The notes under the pieces: model-generated
What the model saw: the letters and a program-made list of their open reading frames with translations, nothing else
Told to the model about the DNA's origin: nothing
Databases searched by the model: none
Translations under genes and position numbers: made by a program
Assembly: GCF_019097595.1 (NCBI RefSeq)
Contig: NC_080715.1
Coordinates: forward strand, 4,033,073-4,097,072
DNA: 64,000 nt
Origin: Hemibagrus wyckioides
Taxonomy: Eukaryota > Chordata > Actinopteri > Siluriformes > Bagridae
Reading direction: 5' to 3'
Part shown: one piece after another, positions 22,206 to 49,423 of the stretch
How the letters are laid out: every line of letters starts with the position of its first letter
Numbering within the stretch: position 1 is the first letter of the stretch

Positions 22206-22831
22206 CAGATGGAACATGACATGAACTACTGTGTATTAATACAGTAGGAAAGGAATGTGTTATGAAGTGTAATAAGCATTTAACAGATCACAAGTTAAAT
22301 TCACACACAAGACAATTTAAATTCTTTTTTTTATAGCAGAAAAAATACACAAGATAACTATATTTAAAGAACATTAAAATAAGTATTATAATTTTTAAGG
22401 CACTTAAGGACACATTTAGTCCAACAATAAAACTTTATTCTATTATTTCACCTCCACTTTTATGTCTATTTTCAAAAATGTAGGTACATCAGCCAGAACA
22501 TGAGTCCAGTTCACGCTCTTTAAATTTTATTTTTCAGTTATTATTTATTGTTGGTCTTTTTTTGGCCTGTGATATGATATAAAAACAACCAGCATTAGGG
22601 AGGAGTTAGTTTGAGTCAGCTTTAATGCATTCTGTGAATTTATTGTAATTATATTGGGCAGGGTGAAAGAGTTTGGGCTGTACAGTAATTACAGTAATTA
22701 TACTGTAGTGTGCTTTAGTGTGGTTCGAGCCAAACCCAGTGTTTTATATAACAATAATAGTCAAGAGTGAAGTTTTCTTTTTCAATGGTGTGTTTAGAAG
22801 TAAGATAAAACAGCAACAACAACATCATCAT
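22206..22831. other. AT-rich spacer between two minisatellite patches
   Basis: No gene supported. Confidence 0.35.
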
Positions 22832-22998
22832 CATGGTGGTCAGCAACTGGTCAGAGGGAGCAGTGGTGTTCACCACTTGGTAAGAGGGAGCAGTGGTGGT
22901 CAGCGATTGGTCAGAGGGGACAGTGGTGTTCAGCGATTGGTCAGAGGGGACAGTGGTCATCAGCGATTGGTTGTTGGGAGCAGGGGTGTTCAAAATCA
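22832..22998 (-). repeat. Second patch of the 30-bp minisatellite
   Basis: Five to six diverged units of the same 30-bp family (SDQSLTTTAP-type on the minus strand). They are bordered on the left by CAT/AAC triplets and on the right by AACAACAATATTCATCATC. Confidence 0.8.
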
Positions 22999-23087
22999 GC
23001 AACAACAATATTCATCATCATCATCATTATTGACATTATTTAAAAGTCTATCAAATTTAATTAATAAAAAATAAAAAATAAAGCTTA

Positions 23088-23088
<1 letters not shown>

Positions 23089-23155
<67 letters not shown>
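23089..23155. repeat. (ATT)n microsatellite
   Basis: About 22 uninterrupted ATT triplets. Confidence 0.95.
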
Positions 23156-23235
23156 GAAGAGGTTGTTTGTGATTAATCTTCATCTTCTTATTAATTTGAG
23201 ATATGACGAAATAAAAATGTAATAACTAGAACTGA

Positions 23236-23249
23236 CCGCTAGGTGGCGG
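23236..23249 (+). promoter_or_regulatory. CTCF-like motif upstream of MFSD6
   Basis: CCGCTAGGTGGCGG fits 13 of 14 positions of the CTCF core consensus CCASYAGRKGGCRS. It lies about 245 bp before the first CCAAT box of the MFSD6 promoter. Confidence 0.5.
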
Positions 23250-23439
23250 TAAATACACACACCTGCCTTATATCGGTATCTTAGTAACATATAGGAATAA
23301 ATTCCTCCACAAATAAAATATTTCTGTTTTCATTTCTCACCTTCCTATCTCTCATGTTGAAACAGTGACTCATATCACTAATGACTCCTAATATTCGACT
23401 AATCCCGGACACACCCGGATTGAATTTTAAGCGATGTGC

Positions 23440-23609
23440 TTCTTCATAATTACACAATTACAAGGCGTTTGAAGTTTCAACCAATCAGCTACGACCTTCC
23501 CGGTGCGCTCGACCAATCAGAGATGGCGCAGGTGAGACGCAGACGTCATGTGTTCGGCGGTGGTGCTACACCGCCAGCTGCTGCTCATAATAACCTCCCT
23601 CTCTCTCTC

Positions 23610-23647
<38 letters not shown>

Positions 23648-23836
23648 AGACGTCTCTCCCGGTTTAGTCTTATTTATGAACGTTATTTACTTGAATCCGA
23701 TTCCGCGTGCGCTGGAGATGTTCAGGAGTTGTGCGCTTCCTGTGCGCGCGCGCTGAGACCCGTGATGGATGAAGGAGTTGATTATTGTGTTGGTCAGAAG
23801 AGGTCTTAGCAGGAACTTCAGAGGAATAATAAAGAG
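23440..23836 (+). promoter_or_regulatory. mfsd6: MFSD6 promoter and probable non-coding exon 1
   Basis: This GC-richer stretch has CCAAT boxes at 23481 and 23513 (both in CCAATCAG) and a CRE-like GACGTCA at 23542-23548. A CT microsatellite lies at about 23598-23648. A consensus donor (AAAGAG followed by GTGAGTTT) at 23837 fits the end of a 5' untranslated exon, joining the acceptor at 24850-24851. The transcription start is not defined. Confidence 0.5.
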
Positions 23837-24769
23837 GTGAGTTTAGAGAACAGAGCTTTTCATGGCATTCTGGTGTCTTGTTTTTTCTTTGTTTTTTTTT
23901 TATGAGAAACATTGTGAAGGCAAACATGCAGGATGATCTTGTCACCTTTATGAAGAGGATCTTCTCTCTGATCATTTAGTGATGTTTTATAGCTGTGTTG
24001 GTTCAGATCTGTTTCTTGACCTCATGTCAAAATGAGGCATGATGCATCACAGGGAGGGTGATGGAATGATAGAAACTGATACTTTGACGTCACAATGCAC
24101 TTTTATCAGATATGGTTAGTTTTGTGATCAGTACATAGTCTTTCAGTATTACACTTTTTCATCCAATTTATATCTTATCTTTAAAAAGTCTTATCTTTGT
24201 TACAGTTCTTTTGTTGTTGTGTTTTAACTTTTAAAACGTTTATGTGTTTTAAAAGCAATGGTTTTGTTGGCATTTTGTCAGTAACTCCGTATGCCTTGAA
24301 ATATCATGAAGTACATCATCTGCCCACAAGAATCTAACTCTGGGTGTGGTGAAGCTTGTATATTTATACAGGATGAAAAACTTACTGTGCTGACATTCTG
24401 GTGTGCTTTCATACCATAAACTGTAGGAAAAAACGATGTAAATGTCTGTTCTATAAATGAACTTTAGGAATGAAGCTTTCTTAAAAAGAGAGAGAGAGAG
24501 ATTAAGACATGAATTTATCATGTAGCCAAAACACATCTAGGGGTGTTATCTGTGTGTGTGCTGCTGCTACTCTAAACACACCCGGCTGTGTGAAGGTCAT
24601 TTTATCAAATTCTTTTTTAATTCCAGCCAGGTCAGGTGACTGTATTAGTCTTTGCGCTGTAACAGTGACGTTATCTTCCACAGCATCTTTACACAGGAGT
24701 CACCCTGGAGCATAACCTCCGCTAATAACAAACATGATCTCATTCTTGCGAGTCACACTGGTGTCATAG

Positions 24770-40035
<15,266 letters not shown>

Positions 40036-40448
40036 CCTCTGGAGTCTAACAACACAAAAACTGCTTTATCTTTTATTTTATTACTTTATAATGTAAATAC
40101 AGAGTACTGTACGATGGTTGGGACTAAAAGCTCATGTTTTTTGATGCAGTAAATGCGATTTGCACTGCCAGGCCAGGCCCAGGTTTGTTCATTACGACGC
40201 ACAGAAAACATTATACCCTGTTGTATTTATCATCTCACGCCACAACACCATGACACAACATTCTCCAGAAATCACACGCTCTGCCTTCATGAAGCTGCAT
40301 TCATTCTTCACGTTAACTGACAGCGCACATTCCCAATACTGAGCAGTGAAACACTGACAATAGCAGGGACAATGAATCCTGTGGCACGTGTTGGCCGACA
40401 TTTCTTTGGTTTTTGTTCTACTCACAGCTTTAACCTAAGATTGAGATG

Positions 40449-40484
<36 letters not shown>

Positions 40485-41384
40485 CAATAATAATGACCTC
40501 ATTAACTGTGTACAGAAATATCACAAAGAAGCTCAGAAGGAATTAGCAGAGATCGTTGCTAGTTCTATTACCTTGCTTTGCTAATCTAATCTGAGAACAA
40601 AGCTAATACGAAGCCTTTTAGCCATTAACGACTAATCCTCCCACCGATTGACCAGTACTTTGCTTAATTTAACCAGTTAGCATTGCAAGGTATCTATAGC
40701 TATTACTATTTGCTAATGTTTTTTATTTTTTTAATGCTGCACAGGCCACACAATCAAGAGACAAACTACAAGTGCCAGACAGCAAAACAAACATGGAGGA
40801 CAAAGTCTTCATATGGTGAATGGAAAATGTTTAATCATCAGTGTTCCAACCAAAAAATAATAAAAAATCTCAAACGGTCTCGAATTCCTTCCTCTGAATC
40901 TACAGCGAGGATAAACGGCCTTCTCATCACACCAGTCTTTCTCATCTAAATTACTGACTTTTATAAAGATCATTTAGACAGAGCGCTAGGCTAGTTAGTT
41001 AGTTAGCTAGCTAGCTAGCTAGAGAGTTGCTATGGTTACAGTGCGAGTGTCACGTCCGATGTTTTTCTTTTCGTATCGGCCGAAACTTTTCCTGGGGGGT
41101 GGGGGGGGGAGTGTGAAAGCAGCCAAAGAAGTATAGTATGAAGAAGAACTGTGATTCTAGAAGGTTCTCCCAGAGAGACGTAGCTCCGCAGCCCTGCATT
41201 CAGACTCCAAAACCGTCACCGCCGTCTAAACTGAAAGTTAGGACATAATACAATAATCAGTGTCTCTGTTAAAGCTACATTTTTTGGTGAATAAAACTCT
41301 TCTCTGATCACAGCTAAATAACTAACCAAAGCTAGCTAGCTAACAAAGGCTACATATACTGAAAAATGGTGTAACCTTATTTGT
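40036..41384. other. MFSD6 3' untranslated region and intergenic DNA
   Basis: The 3' UTR length is undefined. It contains an AAT run (about 40450-40494), a TAGC run (about 40994-41022) and a G-rich patch (41093-41110). Confidence 0.45.
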
Positions 41385-41743
41385 TAATGAGTCAAAGTCA
41401 AAGAAGCTTTGTCACTTCAACCTGATAGCTGATGCAGTACACAGTGAAGTGAAACAACGTTCCTCCTAGACCAGAGGTGCTACACAGAACACAAAGTACA
41501 GTGATGCAGAAAAACATAGAGATAAAAACTAAACTATACTTAAGGTGCAATCTTTAGTAAAAACTTAACATACAACAGAAGTGCACAGGATGACGAGACA
41601 GGACAGTGCAGACAAACACCATGTAGACCGACTCTGTGCAAAAGAACAGTGCTGACAGTGAGTGCAAATATTAAAGTTACAAGTAAACAGGATCAATATA
41701 AAGTGTAAAGTGTAATGTAAAATGACGTGCGTGCAAACAGGAC

Positions 41744-41774
<31 letters not shown>

Positions 41775-41790
41775 CCAGCACAGCTCAGCT

Positions 41791-41821
<31 letters not shown>

Positions 41822-42364
41822 CCAGCACAGCTCAGCTCGTTTGTGTGTGTGTGTGTGTGTGTCCAGCACAGCTCAGCTCGTTTGTGTGTGTGTGTGTGTG
41901 TGTCCAGCACAGCTCAGCTCGTTTGTGTGTGTGTGTGTCCAGCACAGCTCAGCTCGTTTGTGTGTGTGTGTGTGTGTGTGTCCAGCACAGCTCAGCTCGT
42001 TTGTGTGTGTGTGTGTGTGTGTGTCCAGCACAGCTCAGCTCGTTTGTGTGTGTGTGTGTGTGTGTCCAGCACAGCTCAGCTCGTTTGTGTGTGTGTGTGT
42101 GTGTGTGTGTCCAGCACAGCTCAGCTTGTTTGTGTGTGTGTGTGTGTCCAGCACAGCTCAGCTCGTTTGTGTGTGTGTGTGTGTGTGTCCAGCACAGCTC
42201 AGCTCGTTTGTGTGTGTGTGTGTGTGTGTCCAGCACAGCTCAGCTCGTTTGTGTGTGTGTGTGTGTGTGTGTGTCCAGCACAGCTCAGCTTGTTTGTGTG
42301 TGTGTGTGTGTCCAGCACAGCTCAGCTCGTTTGTGTGTGTGTGTGTGTCCAGCACAGCTCAGCT

Positions 42365-42400
<36 letters not shown>

Positions 42401-42415
42401 CAGCACAGCTCAGCT

Positions 42416-42457
<42 letters not shown>

Positions 42458-42472
42458 CAGCACAGCTCAGCT

Positions 42473-42503
<31 letters not shown>

Positions 42504-42519
42504 CCAGCACAGCTCAGCT

Positions 42520-42554
<35 letters not shown>

Positions 42555-42578
42555 AGCACAGCTCAGCTTGTGTGTGTG

Positions 42579-42621
<43 letters not shown>

Positions 42622-43341
42622 CCAGCACAGCTCAGCTCGTTTGTGTGTGTGTGTGTGTGTGTCCAGCACAGCTCAGCTCGTTTGTGTGTGTGTGTGTGTG
42701 TCCAGCACAGCTCAGCTTGTTTGTGTGTGTGTGTGTGTGTGTCCAGCACAGCTCAGCTCGTTTGTGTGTGTGTGTGTGTGTGTGTGTCCAGCACAGCTCA
42801 GTTCTCAGTTTTTGTGCATGTGTGTTGTGTGTGTGTGTGTCCGTGTCCAACACAGTTCAGTTTCTCTGTTGAGATCAGATCTCGTGTGTGTGTGTGCGTG
42901 TGTCCAGCTCAGCTCAGTTCTCTGTTGAGATACCTGATTGCCTGAGGGAAGAAGCTGTTCAACAGTCTGGTTTTGCGGGTCCGAATGCTTTGGTAACTCT
43001 TTCCAGATGGCAGAAGGGTGAAGAGTGTGTGTGAGGGGTGTGTGGGATCATCCACAATGCTGTTAGCTTAAATGTCCATAATAGAGGGAAGAGAGACTCC
43101 GATGATCTCAGCTGTCCTCACTATCCGCTGAAGGGTCTTGCGGTCCAAACCAACTCGATGGTCCCTCTGTAGAAGGTGGTCAGGATGGGAGGTGGAAGAT
43201 GAGCCTTTCTCAGCCTTCGCAGGAAGTAGAGACGCTGCTGGGCTTGCTTGGTGATGGAGCTAGTGTTTAGTGACCAGATGAGGTCCTCCTCCAGGTGAAC
43301 ACCAAGGAATTTGGTGCTCTTGACGATGGCTTGATGATGGC
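41385..43341 (-). mobile_element. 3' part of the second LINE family, minus strand
   Basis: The 3' end at 41385 (TCAAAGTCAAAGAAGCTTTG on the plus strand) and the stretch to about 41735 are the 3' UTR. 42920-43341 encodes on the minus strand the usual LINE C-terminus (FLRRLRKAHLPPPILTTFY-like, then LFTLLPSGKSYQSIRTRKT-like). It matches 19420-19760 in order. A large minisatellite lies between the coding end and the 3' end, so it grew inside the LINE 3' UTR. Confidence 0.75.
41749..42915 (+). repeat. Compound GT minisatellite with 18-bp core
   Basis: Twenty-four copies of CCAGCACAGCTCAGCTCG (or CTTG at the end), plus two degenerate ones at 42846 and 42904, each followed by TTTGTG and a GT run of variable length. 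Three plus-strand frames stay open for about 380-407 codons of Cys-Val repeats purely because the units lack stops; these are not genes. Confidence 0.95.
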
Positions 43342-43800
43342 TAAGAATTGAAAATATGTCACTATTTAATGTTAGATAAGTTAGCTAGTGCTTAATGTTA
43401 GGTAGTTAGTTAATGGCAGCTAAATGTCATTCAAGTTAATGTTAGATATTTAATTAATAATAAGATTTTAAGGTTTAAAGTCACAGTAGGTAGCAAGTAA
43501 TGATTGCTAAGTGCACTAGCTAGATAATCAATGATGACTAAGCTAGCTAATTAGTTAATACCAGTTTAGCTAGCTAAAGGGTAGAATATGTAAGTAGCTA
43601 GTTCAACAGTGGCGTTAGGTAGCTAGTGACAGCTGAGCTATTGGAGGTTAGCAGTTAGTTGATGATGGTTAAGTTCAGTGAAAAGCGATTAAAGTTTAAA
43701 AATTGCTAAACAGTTTAATGACAAGGTTAGGGTTAGGGTTAGTTAACCAGAGGATGATGTTAGGAAACCAGGTAATGAAAGTAAGTTCGAAAGTTTATAT
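43342..43800. repeat. Decayed TAGCTAGTTAATG-type repeat
   Basis: GTTAGCTAGT, TAGTTAATG and TAGGTAGCTAG variants recur irregularly. A short TTAGGG-like run (about 43726-43742) is included. Confidence 0.45.
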
Positions 43801-43982
43801 TTAAATGTATTTTTATAGCATAGAAACTGCTCTACGAAGTCGTTACTACGGAAACGATAAAGTATTAACGCGCACAAGCCAGAGCCGCTGACCAATCAGA
43901 ATCCAGCTGGCTTATATTTTCAACCTGACAACTCATGTGTGCGTTTATGCTAATTCAGCTCTAACGATCGATGAGGTAAAAT

Positions 43983-44013
<31 letters not shown>

Positions 44014-44265
44014 TGTGTAAAGGAATCTCATTTCCCTGAAGCACAGGAGTAATATCACTTCCTCGGACATCAGACTGTACAGTGTCATCGCTCTTTATTA
44101 AATAAGGCATTACCCAGGACAAGAATTAAACAATAGTGTAGCGTGGATTTACTCTTATAAAAAAAACTTAAAACTAAAATTACACATAATGATGGAAAAA
44201 AGACTAAAATTCAGAATAAAATTCAGAATAAATACAGCTTCCTTCATGTTGTGATTATATGAAAG

Positions 44266-44279
44266 ACACTAGAGGGCAG
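44266..44279 (+). promoter_or_regulatory. CTCF-like motif downstream of NEMP2
   Basis: ACACTAGAGGGCAG fits 13 of 14 positions of CCASYAGRKGGCRS. It lies about 190 bp beyond the NEMP2 stop codon. Confidence 0.4.
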
Positions 44280-44466
44280 TGTTTCCCTGAATTATAAGTA
44301 AAAGCCCTCAGCAGTGGGATGTGACGTCCTTATTTACATTTATACAAAGTTAAAAAATATCAAATAAAAAAAACAGTCTTCCAGTTGAAATGATTTTTTT
44401 TCTTAAATGAACAAATTTTTTTTCTTAGACATGAGAATGTCTAGATGAGAGGCGGAGCCGGGCGGA

Positions 44467-44812
44467 TCAGAAGGGCTCGTCGTCGTCGTCTGTGAGCGGA
44501 CGCTCGGGTGTTGTCGGGATGTAGGGTGTGGGGGGGTATGGTGTAGAGGGGTAGGGGCAGAAGGGTGGTGTGTAAGCGAGAGGAGTGTGTAGAGCAGGAG
44601 AAGGAGAAGAGAAGGAGCTCAGGTTTGGAGTTTGGGGCGTGTGCGTGTTGATCTCGTCGTCGCTGAAGTCCACCGACGCAGCCTTGGTGTGTGTGGAGTC
44701 CAGAAGTGTGTTATCGTCATGCTCGGTACTGAAGCCGGAGTATCTGTCCAGCTCGTGGCTCTGCAGCTCTGACGGCATGACGTGGGCTCCGCTACGCAGG
44801 AACTCCGCAAAC
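44467..44812 (-). CDS. nemp2: NEMP2 exon 9 (last)
   Basis: Encodes FAEFLRSGAHVMPSELQSHE, then a Ser/Thr/Pro-rich tail (PYPPTPYIPTTPE) and ends with acidic DDDDEPF and TGA. Acceptor CATCACACAG on the minus strand. Confidence 0.9.
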
Positions 44813-45114
44813 CTGTGTGATGATCAGAGACGAGAACCGAACCACAGTTAGTTATTTAACTCTGATCAGAGGCAGTATCCATCAGAGCTGTGGTGTGAGT
44901 GTGTACCGTTGTGGAGCTCGCAGTCTCAGCACCGTGTCCCACGCCGGAAAGCCGGGGTTGTTGCAGTACCTCCTCAGCTCCTCCAGAGAGGCTCTGGTGT
45001 GTCTCTCAGCCTGCTCACGATACTCTTCCTCAGTCAGCAGCCTGCTCTTAGAGGATCTCCTCCTCTGGAACAGACCCAGGAACGTCCACAGCAGCCAGCT
45101 CACTTGTCTGGAGA

Positions 45115-45152
<38 letters not shown>

Positions 45153-48100
45153 AAATGGAGGGATATTAATTAATAATTATTATAAATATTTAAAATCAGT
45201 TACTGTTAATTTCTTGATTTTTCAATTCTAAACAACAGACTTTCGCAATGAAAAACCAGAGAGACTCAAAGACAGATGAAAGAGAGATAGATAGAGAGAG
45301 ATGGGTGACAGACAGCAAAAGATGAGAGAGAAAGAGAAAGAGAGAGAGACAGAATGAGTGAAAAGCGAAAGAGAGAGGGGAGCTGGAGACGAAGACAGAC
45401 AAATATGACAGAGAGAGAGACAGCAAGAGACGGGTGAAAGAGAGAGAAAGAGAGAGAGAGAGTGAGAGACAGAAAGACAGCAAGATATGGGTGTGAAAGA
45501 GAGATGGACGAAGATAAAGAGAGATGAAGAGAGCAAAAGGAAGAGAGAGAGAGACAGATGAAGAGGAATAGAGAGAGAGACAGGATATGAAGAAAGATTT
45601 TTTTTTTTATTTCATAACACAACACTGCATTTTAAATGTACGAACAGTGCATATTATTATTATTGTTATTATTATTATGTCGACTACACGTCCTGACATG
45701 ATGGTTATTTATGGTATTTATGGTTATTTTCTAGCCCACGTGCTGCAGCTGTGTGTTATATTAGGTGTCTGTGTGTATGATAAAAGAGCGCGCACCTCCG
45801 GATGGCCAGGACGAGGGCGAGGAGCAGGGGCAGGACCTTAAATCCCAGCAGCAGAGACAGCAGTACCCAGGACACGGGAGCGTAGGTGACGCCGTGACAC
45901 GCCACCACCACGCCCACGGCCTGCAGCGTCCAGGTCATCACGCTCAGAGTGCGCCCGCTAGTGACCGGGCCCAGACGATAACACAGCACCAAGCTCACAA
46001 AACCTGACACCAGCAGGTAACCTGTGACACACACACACACACAACTTAATTCAGGTTTAACTACTATGCTGTGCGTCAATAGTAATAGGTAATTTATGAA
46101 TTTTTGCACCACAGCATTCACCTCTTCACACACACACACACAATTAAACAAAGATTTCCACTCCAAGCCTTCAATCCAATGTGTGTGTGTGTGTAAGTGT
46201 GAAACACCATGTTACCTGTAAATACCCTCCAAGATCATCAGCAGAGGAAATAAAGTAATATGTCTTGAATTTAAAAGTTCCTTTCTCAGCATATTTAACT
46301 TAGAGCTTGTGTTAATTAGCTTCCTTTAAATGCCATGTTTTGTTTGCGTGTGTCCATCACAACTAGCATGACTGTATGTACAATTACGGTCCAGCCGGTT
46401 TGAAATGATGAGGTCAGGGGTGGGGTGATGTGACTGACATAACAAACCACTATACTTTCACAATACACAGGTGTGTTCGTGTTTCAAAAGGAGTTCAGTG
46501 ATACTGTTACTAATGCCTACACACTAACGCTGAAAAGATGGTGGAGGGAAACTAAAGGGTTTTTTTAAGTTAAAAAGACCGTACCTCTGACAAAAAAGGT
46601 TACGGAATTTATCACAATATCGATATTACATCACCGTATCGCCCCGGCCCTACCCTACCCTGAGTCACTGTGCCTCAAAGCAATCAGTTTCCTTTTGAAC
46701 GGCAGTGACGCTTGATTGATTCACTCTGCAGCCAATAGCGTTTGAGGTACACTAAGCCACACCCCCAGAGAATCTAAACCAATCGGAGAGGATCCGAGTG
46801 AGCTGGTTAAATACAGAGAAGAATGAAGAGTTTCTAAAAGCACTGTACTGTTAGTGATGTGGTGAGGTGACATGTTTTTGGAGTTAAAGTGTACACTAAA
46901 TTGGCAAAAGTTGTGGGACACGCCTCCAATTCAGGTGTTGTTTTTCAGGAGTTGGGCGCTGCCCCTTAGTTTCTCTTAATGCTTCAGCTTCATACCAAGA
47001 CATTTTGGACAATTTCATGCTCTTTGTGGGAACAGTTTGGGGATGACCCCTTCCTGTTCCAACATGACTGCACACCAGTGACCAAAGCAAGCTCCATAAA
47101 GACATGGATGAGTGAGTTTGGTGTGGAGGAACTTGACTGTCCTGCACAGTCAAGTCCTGTCCTGCACAGTCCTGACCTCAACCCCATAGAACACCTTTGG
47201 GATGAATTAGAGTGGAGACTGTGAGCCAGGGTTGCCCCACCCTTTACAGCTATAACAGCTTCAACTCTTCTGGGAAGGCTTTCCACAAGGTTTAGGAGTG
47301 TGTTTATGGGAATTTTTGACCGTTCCTCCAGAAGCACATTTGTGAGGTCAGGCACTGATGTTGGACGAGAAGGTCTGGCTCACAGTCTCCACTCTAATTC
47401 ATCCCAAAGGTGTTCACACCAGACTCGCTCATCCATGTCTTTATGGACCTTGCTTTGTGCACTTGTTGGAAGTTGGAAGCATGAAATTGTCCAAAATGTC
47501 TTGGTATGAAGCTGAAGCATTAAGAGTTCCTTTCACTGGAACTAAGGGGCCGAGCCCAACCCCTGAACCCAATGATTTGGAGGGGTGTCCCAAAACTTTT
47601 GGCAATATAGTGTATGTGTTTGAGTTGGGTGGAGCATTAGAGGCACTGATGATGACGACGCTGCACTGTCCAGAGCGGAAGGCTAATAGTGAAATAATTA
47701 GCATTGTTTTTATGTATAATTTTGTCAAGGTTGTTACTGAGCAGTGGAGTAAAACACACCTCCAGGAGGCGCGGCATAGAAAGTTCCAGAAAGCATTTGA
47801 TTGGATGATCATGAATAAAGTTATTAAAAAATGGAACATTTTCCCCCATTATTAAACTATAACATTAAAACAAAGCTATTTCCATTTTTCTTCAGATATA
47901 CTGTCAAGATTTCACTCTAACACAAAAACTAAACCAGGAAATGATTAAATGTTTTAATTCTGTTGTGTAACACCAAGTGACACGTTACGCAAAAACTTCC
48001 TGTGGAGGAAACCTGAGTGATGATGAAACCTGAACTTCTGTACTGAGGAACTGGAGGGGGGTACAGTGGAGTAATTACAGAAACATGGGTCAAGCACTGA

Positions 48101-49387
48101 GAGCTTTCAGAAACACTCAGCCTGCTGCTGTTAGAGGAAATTAATCAAATTATATCATATTAATCAACACCTTCTGACCAATCAGAGTCCAGAATGCAAC
48201 AGCACTGGTGTATTTCAGCTACACAGTCTACACTCTTGTATGTAAGGGAAAAAAATAAATAAAGAAAATGACTTTGCACAACTGCCACTGGGAAACAAAA
48301 TGGCGGAGTAAATGCAAAGCAGGTGAGACGGACGTGTGGAGAAGGTCTGACGTTACCGAGCAGCTCTCTCCAGTACAGCGTCAGGATCTCCTCACGCTTG
48401 TTTATCAGCTTCTGGATGCCCAGGTACGAGAGACCGGAGCCGGCACCGAACAGCAGCAGGAACAGTCCTTGCTTTAATGAAGGGAAAAAAATCTATTTTA
48501 TTTGTATAGCGCTTATAACAATGGACAGTGTCTCAACGCTGCTTTACAAAAATATAAGAAACATAGCACAAAAAGTTTAATATTATACTTATATTAATTA
48601 AATCCCTAATCCCTAATGAGCAAGCCTAATCTAATCTAATCAGGACCTATCAGGACCCCTTTACTCACTGATGGTATGAACTTCTTCAGGGCCAGAAGCA
48701 GGAACAAGTAAATGGAGGTCATTCCCAGTGAAATCCCCGAGATGTAGAAAAATATCGAGCTCCTGGGAAAAGGAGAAGAGCGTAAACGGCTGAGGAGCAG
48801 AAATATTGGAACAAAAGAATCCGGATATTTTTAGTTATCAAATATGAACACATTTCAAATCTGGTGTATTTAGTCAGATTGAGATATGAGGTGTGTAACA
48901 GGACTGGGATCCTGCAGGACACAGTGAAAAAGAGGTTTTGTTTTCCTTTCACATGAGCGAGAGAGAAGGGGCGGTCAGACACGAGCTCACTTTATCATCG
49001 TGACGTTCCGAGCAGTGTGTTTGTGTTAGCCCAAAGTTTCTGGATTATTGTTACAGACATCATGATTACAACCTTCAGCCTCACTTTGTTTCCATCATGA
49101 TTATGTTGTAAAGGCAGGAAGTTGTTCCTCAAGGCGACTGAGAGGACGTGATGTCTTGTGTTAGGTCTCTAACGGGGTCAAATATGTATACTCAAGTGAT
49201 TCAGCTTAGTGATATTTCCTTAAAACTACGCACTAGCATCAGACGTGTGTGTGAAATACTGTACATACTGCTCTTAATAAACCTCTCTCTCGCTCACACA
49301 CACACACACGGATGATGTATTAATTGTCTAATTATGCAGACAGATCTATTCCTGTGATGTTCTACATTCCTCAGTGCACATCATCTG

Positions 49388-49423
<36 letters not shown>

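Noticed and set aside
21560..22219. Plus-strand frame of 219 codons (WSEGAVVVSD repeats) as a protein gene
   Set aside because: Same minisatellite effect; no start context, signal or splice partner.
41722..42945. Three overlapping frames of about 380-407 codons (Cys-Val rich)
   Set aside because: They exist only because GT runs and the 18-bp core lack stop codons; all three frames are open at once.
43726..43742. TTAGGG repeats as an interstitial telomere
   Set aside because: Only two to three units within a region of similar TTAGT words.
45228..45625. Leu/Ser-rich open frames of about 100-119 codons
   Set aside because: Low-complexity GA/CT repeat translated in several frames.
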